Source: an uncultured Aquimarina sp. (lineage in GTDB: Bacteria; Bacteroidota; Bacteroidia; Flavobacteriales; Flavobacteriaceae). Taken from it: a stretch of DNA of 64,000 nucleotides. The notes below the pieces were generated by a model. It searched no databases. It was not told where the DNA came from and worked only from the letters and a program-made list of their open reading frames with translations. Positions within the stretch are counted from its first letter, which is position 1. Every line of letters begins with the position of its first letter. The position numbers and the translations under genes are program-made. Where the stretch lies: assembly GCA_947502885.1 (NCBI GenBank), contig CANNBP010000009.1, positions 186,001 through 250,000 on the forward strand, in the 5' to 3' direction. Shown here in pieces: positions 26,270 to 36,142 of this stretch.

Positions 26270-28780
26270 ATGATTAGAAACTATTTCAAAATTATCTGGA
26301 GAAATATGATCCGAGAAAAACAGTTTACTTTTCTTAATATTTTAGGGCTTACTATTGGCATTACTAGCTGTTTTATTATTGGATTATATGTTTACAATGA
26401 AATTACATATGATACTTTTCATGAAAAGGGAGATCGTATTTATAGGGTAAATCAATCATACATTTGGGGAGATTGGAATGATCAATATGCTTCTACAGGG
26501 CCCAATGTTGCTGTGGCATTAAGGGCAGATGCCCCAGAATTTGAAAAGATTACAAGATTATTAGACCCTGGCGCGCAAAATATACGTAAAAAGAGCGCTA
26601 TAGAGCATACGAATATTTTTAAAGAGGAAAGGTATTTCTTTGCCGAAGAAAATTTCTTTGAAATATTCTCTTTTGAGTTTATAAAAGGTGATCCAAAAAC
26701 CGCATTGAAAGAACCCAAAAGTTTGGTCATTACTGAAGAAACCGCTTCTCGCTATTTTGGAAATAAAGAGCCTATAGGAAAACCATTAGAAATTAGAAAA
26801 TCAGATGGTACTTGGGATACGTATACGGTTAGTGCTGTTTTGGCAGACGTTCCAGAGAATTCGCACATTAAATTTGATATTTTGACATCCTTAAATACAA
26901 TTCGAAAAAAGATGCAAAGAGAAAATTGGTTATGGGCATCAACAGGTTATGTTACCTACGGATTAGTAAAAGAAGGAACAGATATCGAAACTCTAACTCA
27001 AAAAATACAAGCGATACCACCAAAATGGGCTGCACTTACAACTGAGCGATTATTTAACCAGTCTTATGATGAATTTACCGATGGAAAAGAGTGGAGACTA
27101 TATTTACAACCACTCAAAGAAATTTATTTATCAGAAGCACCAAGTAAGCATCGGTTTGGATCCACTGGAAATCCACAATTTGTAAAATTGTTTAGTGCCA
27201 TTGGTATTTTGGTTCTTTTTTTATGTAGTATCAATTTCATGAATCTTTCTACGGCCAGAGCCTCTAAAAGATCAAAAGAAGTAGGGATTAGAAAAGTTCT
27301 GGGTTCTGCCAGAAGTAGACTTATTAAACAATTTATTTTAGAATCAACTTTGTTTGTTGCTGCCAGTACTTTATTTGCAGTAGTGTTGGCTCAAATCTCA
27401 TTAGATGGTTTTAATACTATTGCAGGCAAAGAGTTGTCTTTTATAGGATTATTAGTAAATCCAGTATTTATAGGAATTGTTATACTTTTTGTTTTTGTTT
27501 TGGGTATTGCCTCAGGAAGCTATCCTGCTTTTTATCTTTCATCATTTAGACCTATTGAAACACTTAAAGGTAAAGTAAACTCTGTATTTAAAGGGAAAAA
27601 CTTGAGAAATACACTTGTAGTTTTTCAGTTTACCATATCTATTGCATTGATCATCTGTGCATTTTTTGTGCAAAAACAACTGGTATATACGTCCTCTTTG
27701 GATTTAGGATTAATAAAAGATAATGTTTTACAAATTCATAATATAGAACAACTAGGTGATAAAGCAGAAACCTTGAAAGCCAAATTAGAAACCAATTCGG
27801 CTTTTACCCATGTTGGCAAGTCCTATGGGATACCACCCAATGTATGGTCTGGAGATAAATATCGAGCGTTTGGACCAGAAAATCCAGCAATACATTTTAC
27901 TGATGTAAGAACCGAAGGTGATTTTTTAGAAGTGTTAGGGTTAGAGTTTATAGCTGGTAGAAATTTTGATTCAAATCGTAAAACAGATAAGTATGGGGTA
28001 GTACTTAATGAAGAGGCAGTAAAGGTGTTAGGTTGGGGTAAAAAGGATACATATGCAACAGATTCACCAATAGGAAAATTTGTTGCGATGACCAATGATA
28101 ATGCTGATAAAATGGAAGTATTAGGAGTTGTCAAAGATTTTAATTTTAGTACTACAAAAGAAAAAATAGGGCCTCTTGTTATGTTACATCAAGATAATGA
28201 TTGGGTGTGGAACTACGGTAGAGGACGTACATTTATGGCAGCTCGACTGGATCCCCATGTTGTAGAGAATTTAGGAAACTTGCAGCAACTAATCGAAGAT
28301 GTAAAAGAGGAAATGGCTCGTCTTGATCCTTCGATTTTATTCGAATATAGTTTTGTAGATCAAGAATTTGAAGAAACATTTAAATCTGAACAAAGAATGG
28401 CAAAGGTACTTAATATATTCACCTTATTGGCATTGCTAATTGCATGTATCGGACTTTTTGGATTAGCTGCGTTTTCTGCAGAACAGCGTGTAAAAGAATT
28501 AGGAATTAGAAAGGTTCTTGGTGCCAAGGTATCACAACTTGCAATACAGTTTTCTACAGAATTTACAAAGCTTGTGTTGATTTCGGTTCTTCTGGCTTCT
28601 CCAATAGCTTATTTTATAGTAGATGAGTGGCTTACTAATTTTGCTTACCGTACATCAATAGAATTATGGGTGTTTGTACTAGTATCCTTATTTGCAATGG
28701 TTATTACCGTTTTTACAGTTGGTTTTCAGATGATTAAAGTCGCAAAAACGAATCCCATACATAGTTTACGAACCGAATAA
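26270..28780 (+). CDS. MacB/FtsX-type ABC permease, 3 of 9
   Basis: This 836-residue double-unit permease is one of the two longest of the set. Extra length lies in the first periplasmic domain, with the words RVNQSYIWGDWND and IPPKWAALTTERLFNQ that recur only in permease 9. Coupling motifs are KEVGIRKVLGSA near residue 335 and KELGIRKVLGAK near 740. It ends NPIHSLRTE. Its closest relative in the array is permease 9, not an adjacent one: 44 of the first 62 residues are identical by eye. A small hairpin (CTCGA/TCGAG, 26239-26252) lies in the 45-bp leader. Confidence 0.9.
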   Translation: MIRNYFKIIWRNMIREKQFTFLNILGLTIGITSCFIIGLYVYNEITYDTFHEKGDRIYRVNQSYIWGDWNDQYASTGPNVAVALRADAPEFEKITRLLDPGAQNIRKKSAIEHTNIFKEERYFFAEENFFEIFSFEFIKGDPKTALKEPKSLVITEETASRYFGNKEPIGKPLEIRKSDGTWDTYTVSAVLADVPENSHIKFDILTSLNTIRKKMQRENWLWASTGYVTYGLVKEGTDIETLTQKIQAIPPKWAALTTERLFNQSYDEFTDGKEWRLYLQPLKEIYLSEAPSKHRFGSTGNPQFVKLFSAIGILVLFLCSINFMNLSTARASKRSKEVGIRKVLGSARSRLIKQFILESTLFVAASTLFAVVLAQISLDGFNTIAGKELSFIGLLVNPVFIGIVILFVFVLGIASGSYPAFYLSSFRPIETLKGKVNSVFKGKNLRNTLVVFQFTISIALIICAFFVQKQLVYTSSLDLGLIKDNVLQIHNIEQLGDKAETLKAKLETNSAFTHVGKSYGIPPNVWSGDKYRAFGPENPAIHFTDVRTEGDFLEVLGLEFIAGRNFDSNRKTDKYGVVLNEEAVKVLGWGKKDTYATDSPIGKFVAMTNDNADKMEVLGVVKDFNFSTTKEKIGPLVMLHQDNDWVWNYGRGRTFMAARLDPHVVENLGNLQQLIEDVKEEMARLDPSILFEYSFVDQEFEETFKSEQRMAKVLNIFTLLALLIACIGLFGLAAFSAEQRVKELGIRKVLGAKVSQLAIQFSTEFTKLVLISVLLASPIAYFIVDEWLTNFAYRTSIELWVFVLVSLFAMVITVFTVGFQMIKVAKTNPIHSLRTE

Positions 28781-28804
28781 TTTATCATCAAAAAACAAAA
28801 GATT

Positions 28805-31189
28805 ATGTTTAAAAATCACTTAAAAATAGCATGGAGAAACCTTCATAAACGCAAGGTATTTGCTCTTATTAATATCTTGGGTCTTGCGTTAGGTTTTGGT
28901 TGTGCGATCCTAATCTTTTTGTTTGTGAATCATCATTTACAATTTGATAAATTTCATGACAATGCTGATAGAATTTACAGAGTAGTTACCGAAGAGCATC
29001 GAGATGATATTGATTATGATGCTAGTGTACCACCGGGCTTTGCTATGAGTTTTAAGACTAATTATGATTATACAGAAAAGGTTGCTAAAATCTATTATCG
29101 AGAAAACTGGCAGATTAATGGTACAGAAGATTATACTTCAAAAGTTTTTAAAGAGGACATTGTTTTTGCAGAGGCAGACTTTTTTAAGATATTCAATTTT
29201 CTTCTGGTCGAAGAATTAGGAGAAAGAACGCTTGATGAGCCTAATACGGCATACGTTACCCAAAGTTTTGTGCAAAAAATGTTTGGTAGTAAAAGTGCTT
29301 TGGGAAAAACATTTGTTTTGGGAAATACCGAAACTATTCAAATAATAGGTGTACTAAAAGATTTACCAAAAACCACAGAAATTCAAGGAACAATATTTCC
29401 TTCGTTTGCCACAGTAAAGAGCTATGATAAATTTGTCTCTAGTGATTCCTGGGGAGGAATTAATGGTAGTCTAAGATGTTTTGCTCTGCTTCGTCCCAAC
29501 CAAAATATTACACAGATCGAAAGTACTTTAATCGAATTGGTAACCAAACATCGACCAAAAAGTAAAAATGTACATCGTTATAAATTACAACCTCTAGCAG
29601 ATATTCATTTAAATGAAAAATATGGAGGGATTAATACAAACCTACTTTGGATTTTTAGTTTGATAGGTTTCTTTATTATTACAATAGGATGTATCAATTT
29701 TATTAATATTTCTACAGCTCAGGCGTTTACACGTTCAAAGGAAATAGGGATCAGAAAAGTACTAGGAAGTTTTAGACAGCATCTTTTTTGGCAGTTCATT
29801 TCAGAAACAACTATTATCAGCCTTTTTGCAATGACCATTGGTATAACTATCGCTGTAATGGTATTGCCTTTTTTTAATGAACTTTTTGCTTTAGAACTTT
29901 CTATTAAATCACTAGTACAGCCTAAAGTGATTGGATTTGTATTGGCTTTACTAGTGCTTGTTTCGTTTTTTGCTGGTAGTTATCCAGGAATATTATTAGC
30001 ACGAATCATACCAACTTTAGCGCTTAAAGGAAAGCTAACTCAAAACGATACAGGAGGAAAGTTAACTAGAAAAGTACTAGTGGTTTCGCAATTTTCGATT
30101 TCTATAATTTTGATTATTGCAACAGTGGTCATTAGCAAGCAAATTAGTTATGCTGTAAACGCAGATTTGGGTTTTGATACAGAATCAATAGTAATTATCG
30201 AAATACCTGATGATATCGAAAAAGTAAAACTAGACGGGTTAAAAGAGCGATTGACCAACCTCTCGGGAATAAAAAATGTAACGGCATGCATGTCTAGCCC
30301 AGGAGCATCGGGTAACAATTGGGGAACTACGATGCAATATGATAATAGATCAGAAGATGAAGAGTTTTCTATTTCGGCAAAGATGGCGGATGTTAATTAT
30401 ATAAATACGTTTGACTTGCAACTGGTAGCTGGACGAAATTTTTATCAAACAGATTCTGTATCCGAAGTGGTGGTGAATGAAAAGTTAGCGCAAAAATTAG
30501 GTTTAGAGAACTCACAAGAACTATTAGGAAAGCAGATTGTATTAAATGGTGCAGAAATTAAAGCATCGATAGTAGGGGTAGTTGCTAATTTTCATGATAA
30601 AAACTTTCATCATGATATCAATCCCATATTTATTGCTCCCTATTCAAAAGCCTTTTACCAACTCGCTATTAAAATTCATACAAAAAATGCACATGCCACT
30701 TTAGAGGGAGTAGAGAAACTTTGGAAAGAAATATTCCCAAAATACATGTACGAATTTGGTTTTCTAGATGAGGCTGTGGCAAAACAATATGAAGAAGAAA
30801 GGCGCTTTTTACAAATGTCAAAACTTTTTTCTGGTTTAGCCATTTTTATTAGTTGCCTTGGTTTGTATGGCTTAATATCTTTCTTCTTGGCACAAAAAAC
30901 AAGAGAGATTGGTATTAGAAAGGTGCTTGGCGGTAACATTAGTGATATTCTAATACTGGTAACTCAAGATTTCTTTAAACTTATTTTAATTGCTGGTAGT
31001 ATTGCCGCGCCATTAGCATGGTATTTTATGAATAACTGGTTGCAGAATTATAAGTATAGGATAGCTATTGACTGGTGGATTTTTGCTTTGGCTATAGGTG
31101 GTATTATAGTAATCACTCTGGTGACGATTAGTTATCAGGCGATAAGAGCCGCAATGGCAAACCCAATAAAAAGTTTGCGAACAGAATAA
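28805..31189 (+). CDS. MacB/FtsX-type ABC permease, 4 of 9
   Basis: This 794-residue member has intact coupling motifs in both units: KEIGIRKVLGSF near residue 311 and REIGIRKVLGGN near 699. The first periplasmic domain is unusually rich in acidic residues near its start (EEHRDDIDYDAS). The second carries a MSSPGASGNNWG loop. It ends NPIKSLRTE. It begins 24 bp after permease 3, and the leader again contains ATCATCAAAAAA, a shortened form of the junction repeat before permeases 1 and 2. Substrate is not predictable. Confidence 0.9.
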   Translation: MFKNHLKIAWRNLHKRKVFALINILGLALGFGCAILIFLFVNHHLQFDKFHDNADRIYRVVTEEHRDDIDYDASVPPGFAMSFKTNYDYTEKVAKIYYRENWQINGTEDYTSKVFKEDIVFAEADFFKIFNFLLVEELGERTLDEPNTAYVTQSFVQKMFGSKSALGKTFVLGNTETIQIIGVLKDLPKTTEIQGTIFPSFATVKSYDKFVSSDSWGGINGSLRCFALLRPNQNITQIESTLIELVTKHRPKSKNVHRYKLQPLADIHLNEKYGGINTNLLWIFSLIGFFIITIGCINFINISTAQAFTRSKEIGIRKVLGSFRQHLFWQFISETTIISLFAMTIGITIAVMVLPFFNELFALELSIKSLVQPKVIGFVLALLVLVSFFAGSYPGILLARIIPTLALKGKLTQNDTGGKLTRKVLVVSQFSISIILIIATVVISKQISYAVNADLGFDTESIVIIEIPDDIEKVKLDGLKERLTNLSGIKNVTACMSSPGASGNNWGTTMQYDNRSEDEEFSISAKMADVNYINTFDLQLVAGRNFYQTDSVSEVVVNEKLAQKLGLENSQELLGKQIVLNGAEIKASIVGVVANFHDKNFHHDINPIFIAPYSKAFYQLAIKIHTKNAHATLEGVEKLWKEIFPKYMYEFGFLDEAVAKQYEEERRFLQMSKLFSGLAIFISCLGLYGLISFFLAQKTREIGIRKVLGGNISDILILVTQDFFKLILIAGSIAAPLAWYFMNNWLQNYKYRIAIDWWIFALAIGGIIVITLVTISYQAIRAAMANPIKSLRTE

Positions 31190-31235
31190 ATCATTAACCT
31201 ATATCAAACTAGTATTGATATTAAAAATAAAAGTT

Positions 31236-33659
31236 ATGTTTAAAAATCATCTTAAAATAGCCTGGAGAAGTATTGCAAAGGATAAGATGTTTGCAGTGAT
31301 CAAGATCGGAGGGTTTGCAGTAGGAATCATGGCATGTTTACTCATTTCTTTGTATATAAAAGACGAATTAAGTTATGATACCCAGTATGATAGAGCAGAT
31401 GATATATATCGTATAGGGAAACAAGGGATATTAGATGGTAAACCAATAGGTGGGATACATATGCCCGCACCATTTGCGAAAACATTAAAAGCAAAAATCC
31501 CCGAAATAGAAAAAGCAGGAAGACTTTTGGTAAGTGAACTTCATGGTACTGGAGGTAAAGAAATTAGATCTAATGAAACTACACAAAATCTTTATGACGA
31601 GGGGTTTGCATTTGTTGATCAAGAACTGCTAGAGATTCTAGGTTTTAAAATGTACAGTGGTGATATAAAAAGTGCTCTAACACAACCAAAATCTATTGTA
31701 ATTACTAAGAGAAAGGCAGAGAAGTATTTTCCGGATGGAAATGCTTTAGGGAAAACGTTGATTTTTAATAATAACACAAAAGATCCATATACAGTAGGAG
31801 GGGTTATTGAAAATTTGCCCAAAAATTCTCATTTTCAGTTTGAATTTTTACTCACATTATCAGGTGTTGAATTTTTTCGGGGAGAACAAGTTTCTTGGAC
31901 TAGTCATAATTACCATACCTACGCTCTTTTTAGACCAGATGCGAATATGGAGGAGGTAAAGAAAAAACTCTCTGAAATTAAAGAAACGATTTACCTCCCT
32001 ACTTTTAAAAATCGAAGTGCAGACTTTATGAAAACTTTGAATACAATGAAGTTTTCTTTGCAGAATGTTAAAGATATACACTTAAGAAATGATGTTTTGA
32101 TAGATGCATTACAACATGGAGATATAAGATTTGTTTGGCTTTTTGGTGCGATTGCTGGATTTATTTTGTTATTAGCATGTATTAATTTTATTAACCTTTC
32201 TACGGCAAAATCGGCGAATAGAGCTAAAGAAGTTGGACTTCGAAAAACTGTTGGTGCATATAGAAAAAACTTAATTACACAGTTTTTGATAGAATCTGTA
32301 CTGTTTAGTAGTATCTCTTTTATAATAGGTATTCTGTTGGCCTGGCTGTTGTTGCCATATTTTAATGGGATTGCTTCAAAAAGCTTATCGATACCTTGGG
32401 GAGCTACTTGGTTTATTCCTATAATTTTAATTTCTGCAATGTTTGTGGGTATAATAGCAGGTCTGTATCCTTCTTTTTATCTGTCTGCGTTTAAACCTGC
32501 TCAAGTGTTAAAAGGAAGTTTGCGAATTGGAAGCAAAAGCGGAAAGCTGCGTAGTGCTTTGGTTGTATTTCAATTTACAACTTCGGTAGTACTGATTATT
32601 GGAACATTGATTATTAAAGATCAAATGGATTATATCCAGAATAAAAAATTAGGATATGATAAAGATCAGGTAATTACAATAGAAGGAACAAATACTCTAG
32701 GAAATAAGCTCGAAACATTTAAAAAGGAACTTAAAGATATTGGAGAAGTTAAAGCTGTTACAGCTAGTGCTTATCTGCCTGTTAACAGAACAAAACGAAA
32801 TGGGAACTATTTTAGAATTGAAAATAATACTGTCGAACAAGATGGAGCAGGTGGACAGATATGGCGAGTCGATTATGAATATATTAAGACACTAGGTATA
32901 ACTGTCAAAGAAGGGAGAGATTTTAATAAAGAAATAGCCTCTGATAGTACACAAGCAATTATTGTAAATGAAGCAATGGTTAAACAGCTTGGTATTAAGA
33001 ACCCAATCGGCACAAAAATTAGTAATGGTGACTCATATACCATAATAGGAGTGATTGAGAACTTTCATTTTGCAACACTGAAAGATAAGATTGAACCCTT
33101 ATCTCTTGTAATTGGTAAAGAGGATGAAATGATTTCATTACGGGTCGAAACAGCTAATGTGGACATACTCCTTTCAGACATAGCTAAGACCTGGAATACA
33201 TTTTCGCCTAATCAAACCATTAGATATAGCTTTTTGGACCAAAGATTTGCCAGAATGCATGAAGATGTAAAACGGATGGGAGTCATCTTTAACAGCTTCG
33301 CCATATTTGCTATTCTGGTGGCCTGTCTCGGCCTTTTCGCCCTATCGGCTTTTATGGTAGAACAACGTAATAAAGAAATAAGTATTCGAATGGTATTGGG
33401 TGCTTCTTTTAGAAACATATACAAATTACTGAGCTTAGATTTTTTAAAGCTAATACTAATTTCTATTTGTATTGCGATTCCTATAGGATGGCTGGTTATG
33501 AATCGATGGTTAGAGGATTTTGAATACAGTATTGATATAAGTTGGGAAGTATTTGTGTGGTCTGGTTTATTGGCAATAGCAGTAGCTGTATTAACCATTA
33601 GTTATCAGTCTATTGGTGCTGCATTTATAAAGCCATTAAAAAGTTTGAGATCAGAGTAA
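31236..33659 (+). CDS. MacB/FtsX-type ABC permease, 5 of 9
   Basis: I start this protein at the ATG at 31236 (807 residues, MFKNHLKIAWRS), which matches the N-termini of its neighbours; an in-frame ATG at 31215 would add seven residues. Unit 1 has KEVGLRKTVGAYRK near residue 329. Unit 2 has an altered coupling motif, KEISIRMVLGAS near 711, with Met in place of the usual Lys. It ends KPLKSLRSE. The gap to permease 4 is 46 bp, longer than most, and contains ACTAGTATTGATATT but no hairpin that looks like a terminator. Confidence 0.88.
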   Translation: MFKNHLKIAWRSIAKDKMFAVIKIGGFAVGIMACLLISLYIKDELSYDTQYDRADDIYRIGKQGILDGKPIGGIHMPAPFAKTLKAKIPEIEKAGRLLVSELHGTGGKEIRSNETTQNLYDEGFAFVDQELLEILGFKMYSGDIKSALTQPKSIVITKRKAEKYFPDGNALGKTLIFNNNTKDPYTVGGVIENLPKNSHFQFEFLLTLSGVEFFRGEQVSWTSHNYHTYALFRPDANMEEVKKKLSEIKETIYLPTFKNRSADFMKTLNTMKFSLQNVKDIHLRNDVLIDALQHGDIRFVWLFGAIAGFILLLACINFINLSTAKSANRAKEVGLRKTVGAYRKNLITQFLIESVLFSSISFIIGILLAWLLLPYFNGIASKSLSIPWGATWFIPIILISAMFVGIIAGLYPSFYLSAFKPAQVLKGSLRIGSKSGKLRSALVVFQFTTSVVLIIGTLIIKDQMDYIQNKKLGYDKDQVITIEGTNTLGNKLETFKKELKDIGEVKAVTASAYLPVNRTKRNGNYFRIENNTVEQDGAGGQIWRVDYEYIKTLGITVKEGRDFNKEIASDSTQAIIVNEAMVKQLGIKNPIGTKISNGDSYTIIGVIENFHFATLKDKIEPLSLVIGKEDEMISLRVETANVDILLSDIAKTWNTFSPNQTIRYSFLDQRFARMHEDVKRMGVIFNSFAIFAILVACLGLFALSAFMVEQRNKEISIRMVLGASFRNIYKLLSLDFLKLILISICIAIPIGWLVMNRWLEDFEYSIDISWEVFVWSGLLAIAVAVLTISYQSIGAAFIKPLKSLRSE

Positions 33660-33702
33660 ACAAAAAGTTCGATCATTAAAAAGTTATAAATAACTGTCTA
33701 TT

Positions 33703-36117
33703 ATGTATACCTTATATTTTAAAATAGCCCTAAGATACCTTTTAAAGAATAAGCTTTATTCTTTCATCAACATTTTTGGGCTAGCCATTGGTATAGCTTC
33801 TTTTGTATTGATTATGATATATGCCAATTATGAGCGTAGTTATGACAAATTCGAAGGATCAGAGAACGTGTATCGTGTGTACATGGAGTATCTCGAAGGA
33901 AACTCTTTTGTGCCTGGAGATGCTCAATCCTATAATATGGTGGGACCTACATTTAAAAAAGAGTTTCCTGAAGTAATAGATTTTGTTCGTTTTTATAAAC
34001 TTGAAGAAACTCCAATTGAATTAGACGATAAGGTTTTAGAAGTAAATAATGGTTCTCTAGCAGATCATAGTTATTTTGATATATTTAATGTCGGTCTAGT
34101 AAAAGGTGATGTGCATACGGCGCTAAAAGAACCTAATTCTATTGTATTAACAGAGACAGTTGCAAAGAAATTTTTTAGTGACAGTAATCCCGTAGGCCAA
34201 ACACTACGAGTTTATAGAAACAAGCCTGTTACTGTAAAAGTTACGGGTATAATGAAGGATATACCCGAAAACACACATTTTAAAATTAACTATTTATTGT
34301 CTTATAATACCATAGTTGGTTGGGATGGAATATCCAAAAATCAAAGAGAACCCAATTGGAATAACAATGTGTATTTCACTTATTTAAAGATTAATCCAAA
34401 TACAAATATAGAAGTACTTAGAAAAAAAATTCTTAATAGTAACTTTGAAGATAATGTCGATGAACGTCATAATATTGAGCCTTTAGAAAATATACATCTT
34501 TATTCTAATAAGCCATATGAAGCAGAGGCTAATGGGAGCATTATGCGTGTAAAGTTTTTAACCGCAATTGCTATTATAATCCTTGTTCTTTCCTTATTAA
34601 ATTACATTAATCTTTCTACTACAAAATCCCTCGAGAGAGCAAAAGAAGTCGGAGTTAGGAAAGTAGCAGGAGCTCAAAAGCAACAATTGATTCTACAATC
34701 AGTGATAGAATCTGTTGTTTTGAATGTACTTGCACTTATTTTGGGAGGGATAATTACTTTGATTCTACTTCCCGTTTATAATTCATTTACAGAAAAAGTA
34801 TTATCCTTAGAACTAGGTAGTATACCAAATGTACTATCTATTTTGGGGAGTGTGTTTCTTGGTATGATACTAGCAGCATTATATCCAGCAATAGTGTTAA
34901 GCAATTATTCTCCTTCAAAAGCATTAAAAGGTAAAGTACGAACATCTTCTAATGGGTTAAATGTAAGAAAAGGATTGATCATCACTCAGTTCTTAGCAAC
35001 CATTGTTTTATTGATAGGTACCATTGTGGTTACCAAACAAATCAATTTTATGAGAGAACAATCTATTGGTGTAAACCTTTCTAATGTATTGACAATCAAT
35101 GGAGAAATATTAACGGAAAAAAGTGACTCTATTTTTAACAATGATTTTGCTGCCTTATTGAATGAAGTTAAAAAGAACCCATCGGTTACTGATGCATCGT
35201 TTTCAAATAGTTATCCAGGTTGTGGTTATGAAAGACTATCTTCATTTATGGGGATTACTTATCCCGATGGGACTCTAGATGAGAAAAAAGTCTGGTATAA
35301 TTATGAGGTTGACCATAATTATACTGCAATGATGGGAATGGAGTTTATTGCAGGTCAATCTTTTTATTCAAACAGTAAAGGATATAGCAGGGATATAGTT
35401 GTTAATGAAAAATTTGTAAAGGAAATAGGTGTTAAAGATAGTCATGACGCAATTGGTAAAAAGTTAAAGTTTTGGTCACGTGATTGGACCATTGTTGGAG
35501 TTATAAAGGACTATCATCATTTTGGAGTAAAAAATCCCGTATTACCAATAATGTTGAGGTATACGCCTACTAAGGATTTTTTAATGATAAAGTTAAACTC
35601 CAAAACAATTGCAGAGTATAGACCAATTATTGCACAATTGAGAAAAACCTGGTCTTCTGTTTTTCCTGAAAGCACGTTCAACTATAGTTTTGTGGATCAA
35701 AAATTTGAAGCTCAATATGAAGAAGATAATAAGTTTAGTGATGCTTTTAGAATTTTTACAGCATTAGCAATTGGTATTGCCGCACTTGGTCTATTTGGAC
35801 TTACTTCATATACCTGTATACAACGTAAAAAGGAAATTGGCATTCGAAAAGTAAATGGAGCTTCTGTGGTTAAAATATTGAAAATCCTAAATATAGATTT
35901 TATTAAATGGGTAGGAATTGCTTTTGTAATTGCTGTGCCAGTAGCATGGTACGTTATGAATTCCTGGCTTGAAAATTTTGCAGTAAAAACCAGTATCAGC
36001 TGGTGGATATTTGCTTTTGCGGGGATAATGGCTTTGGGTATTACATTACTTACAGTAAGCTGGCAAAGTTTTATAGCAGCAAGCGGAAACCCTGTAGATG
36101 CTTTAAGAGACGAATAA
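33703..36117 (+). CDS. MacB/FtsX-type ABC permease, 6 of 9
   Basis: This 804-residue permease is the most divergent in its start (MYTLYFKIALRYLLKNKLYS) and end (NPVDALRDE). Coupling motifs deviate in both units: KEVGVRKVAGAQKQ near residue 312 and KEIGIRKVNGAS near 709, with Ala and Asn in place of the Leu of RKVLGA. The second periplasmic domain has a Tyr- and Cys-containing loop (SYPGCGYERLSSF). The divergence suggests an older or separately acquired copy. It is co-directional with and 43 bp downstream of permease 5. Confidence 0.88.
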   Translation: MYTLYFKIALRYLLKNKLYSFINIFGLAIGIASFVLIMIYANYERSYDKFEGSENVYRVYMEYLEGNSFVPGDAQSYNMVGPTFKKEFPEVIDFVRFYKLEETPIELDDKVLEVNNGSLADHSYFDIFNVGLVKGDVHTALKEPNSIVLTETVAKKFFSDSNPVGQTLRVYRNKPVTVKVTGIMKDIPENTHFKINYLLSYNTIVGWDGISKNQREPNWNNNVYFTYLKINPNTNIEVLRKKILNSNFEDNVDERHNIEPLENIHLYSNKPYEAEANGSIMRVKFLTAIAIIILVLSLLNYINLSTTKSLERAKEVGVRKVAGAQKQQLILQSVIESVVLNVLALILGGIITLILLPVYNSFTEKVLSLELGSIPNVLSILGSVFLGMILAALYPAIVLSNYSPSKALKGKVRTSSNGLNVRKGLIITQFLATIVLLIGTIVVTKQINFMREQSIGVNLSNVLTINGEILTEKSDSIFNNDFAALLNEVKKNPSVTDASFSNSYPGCGYERLSSFMGITYPDGTLDEKKVWYNYEVDHNYTAMMGMEFIAGQSFYSNSKGYSRDIVVNEKFVKEIGVKDSHDAIGKKLKFWSRDWTIVGVIKDYHHFGVKNPVLPIMLRYTPTKDFLMIKLNSKTIAEYRPIIAQLRKTWSSVFPESTFNYSFVDQKFEAQYEEDNKFSDAFRIFTALAIGIAALGLFGLTSYTCIQRKKEIGIRKVNGASVVKILKILNIDFIKWVGIAFVIAVPVAWYVMNSWLENFAVKTSISWWIFAFAGIMALGITLLTVSWQSFIAASGNPVDALRDE

Positions 36118-36142
36118 TGTATCAATTAAGAACGAAGTAATC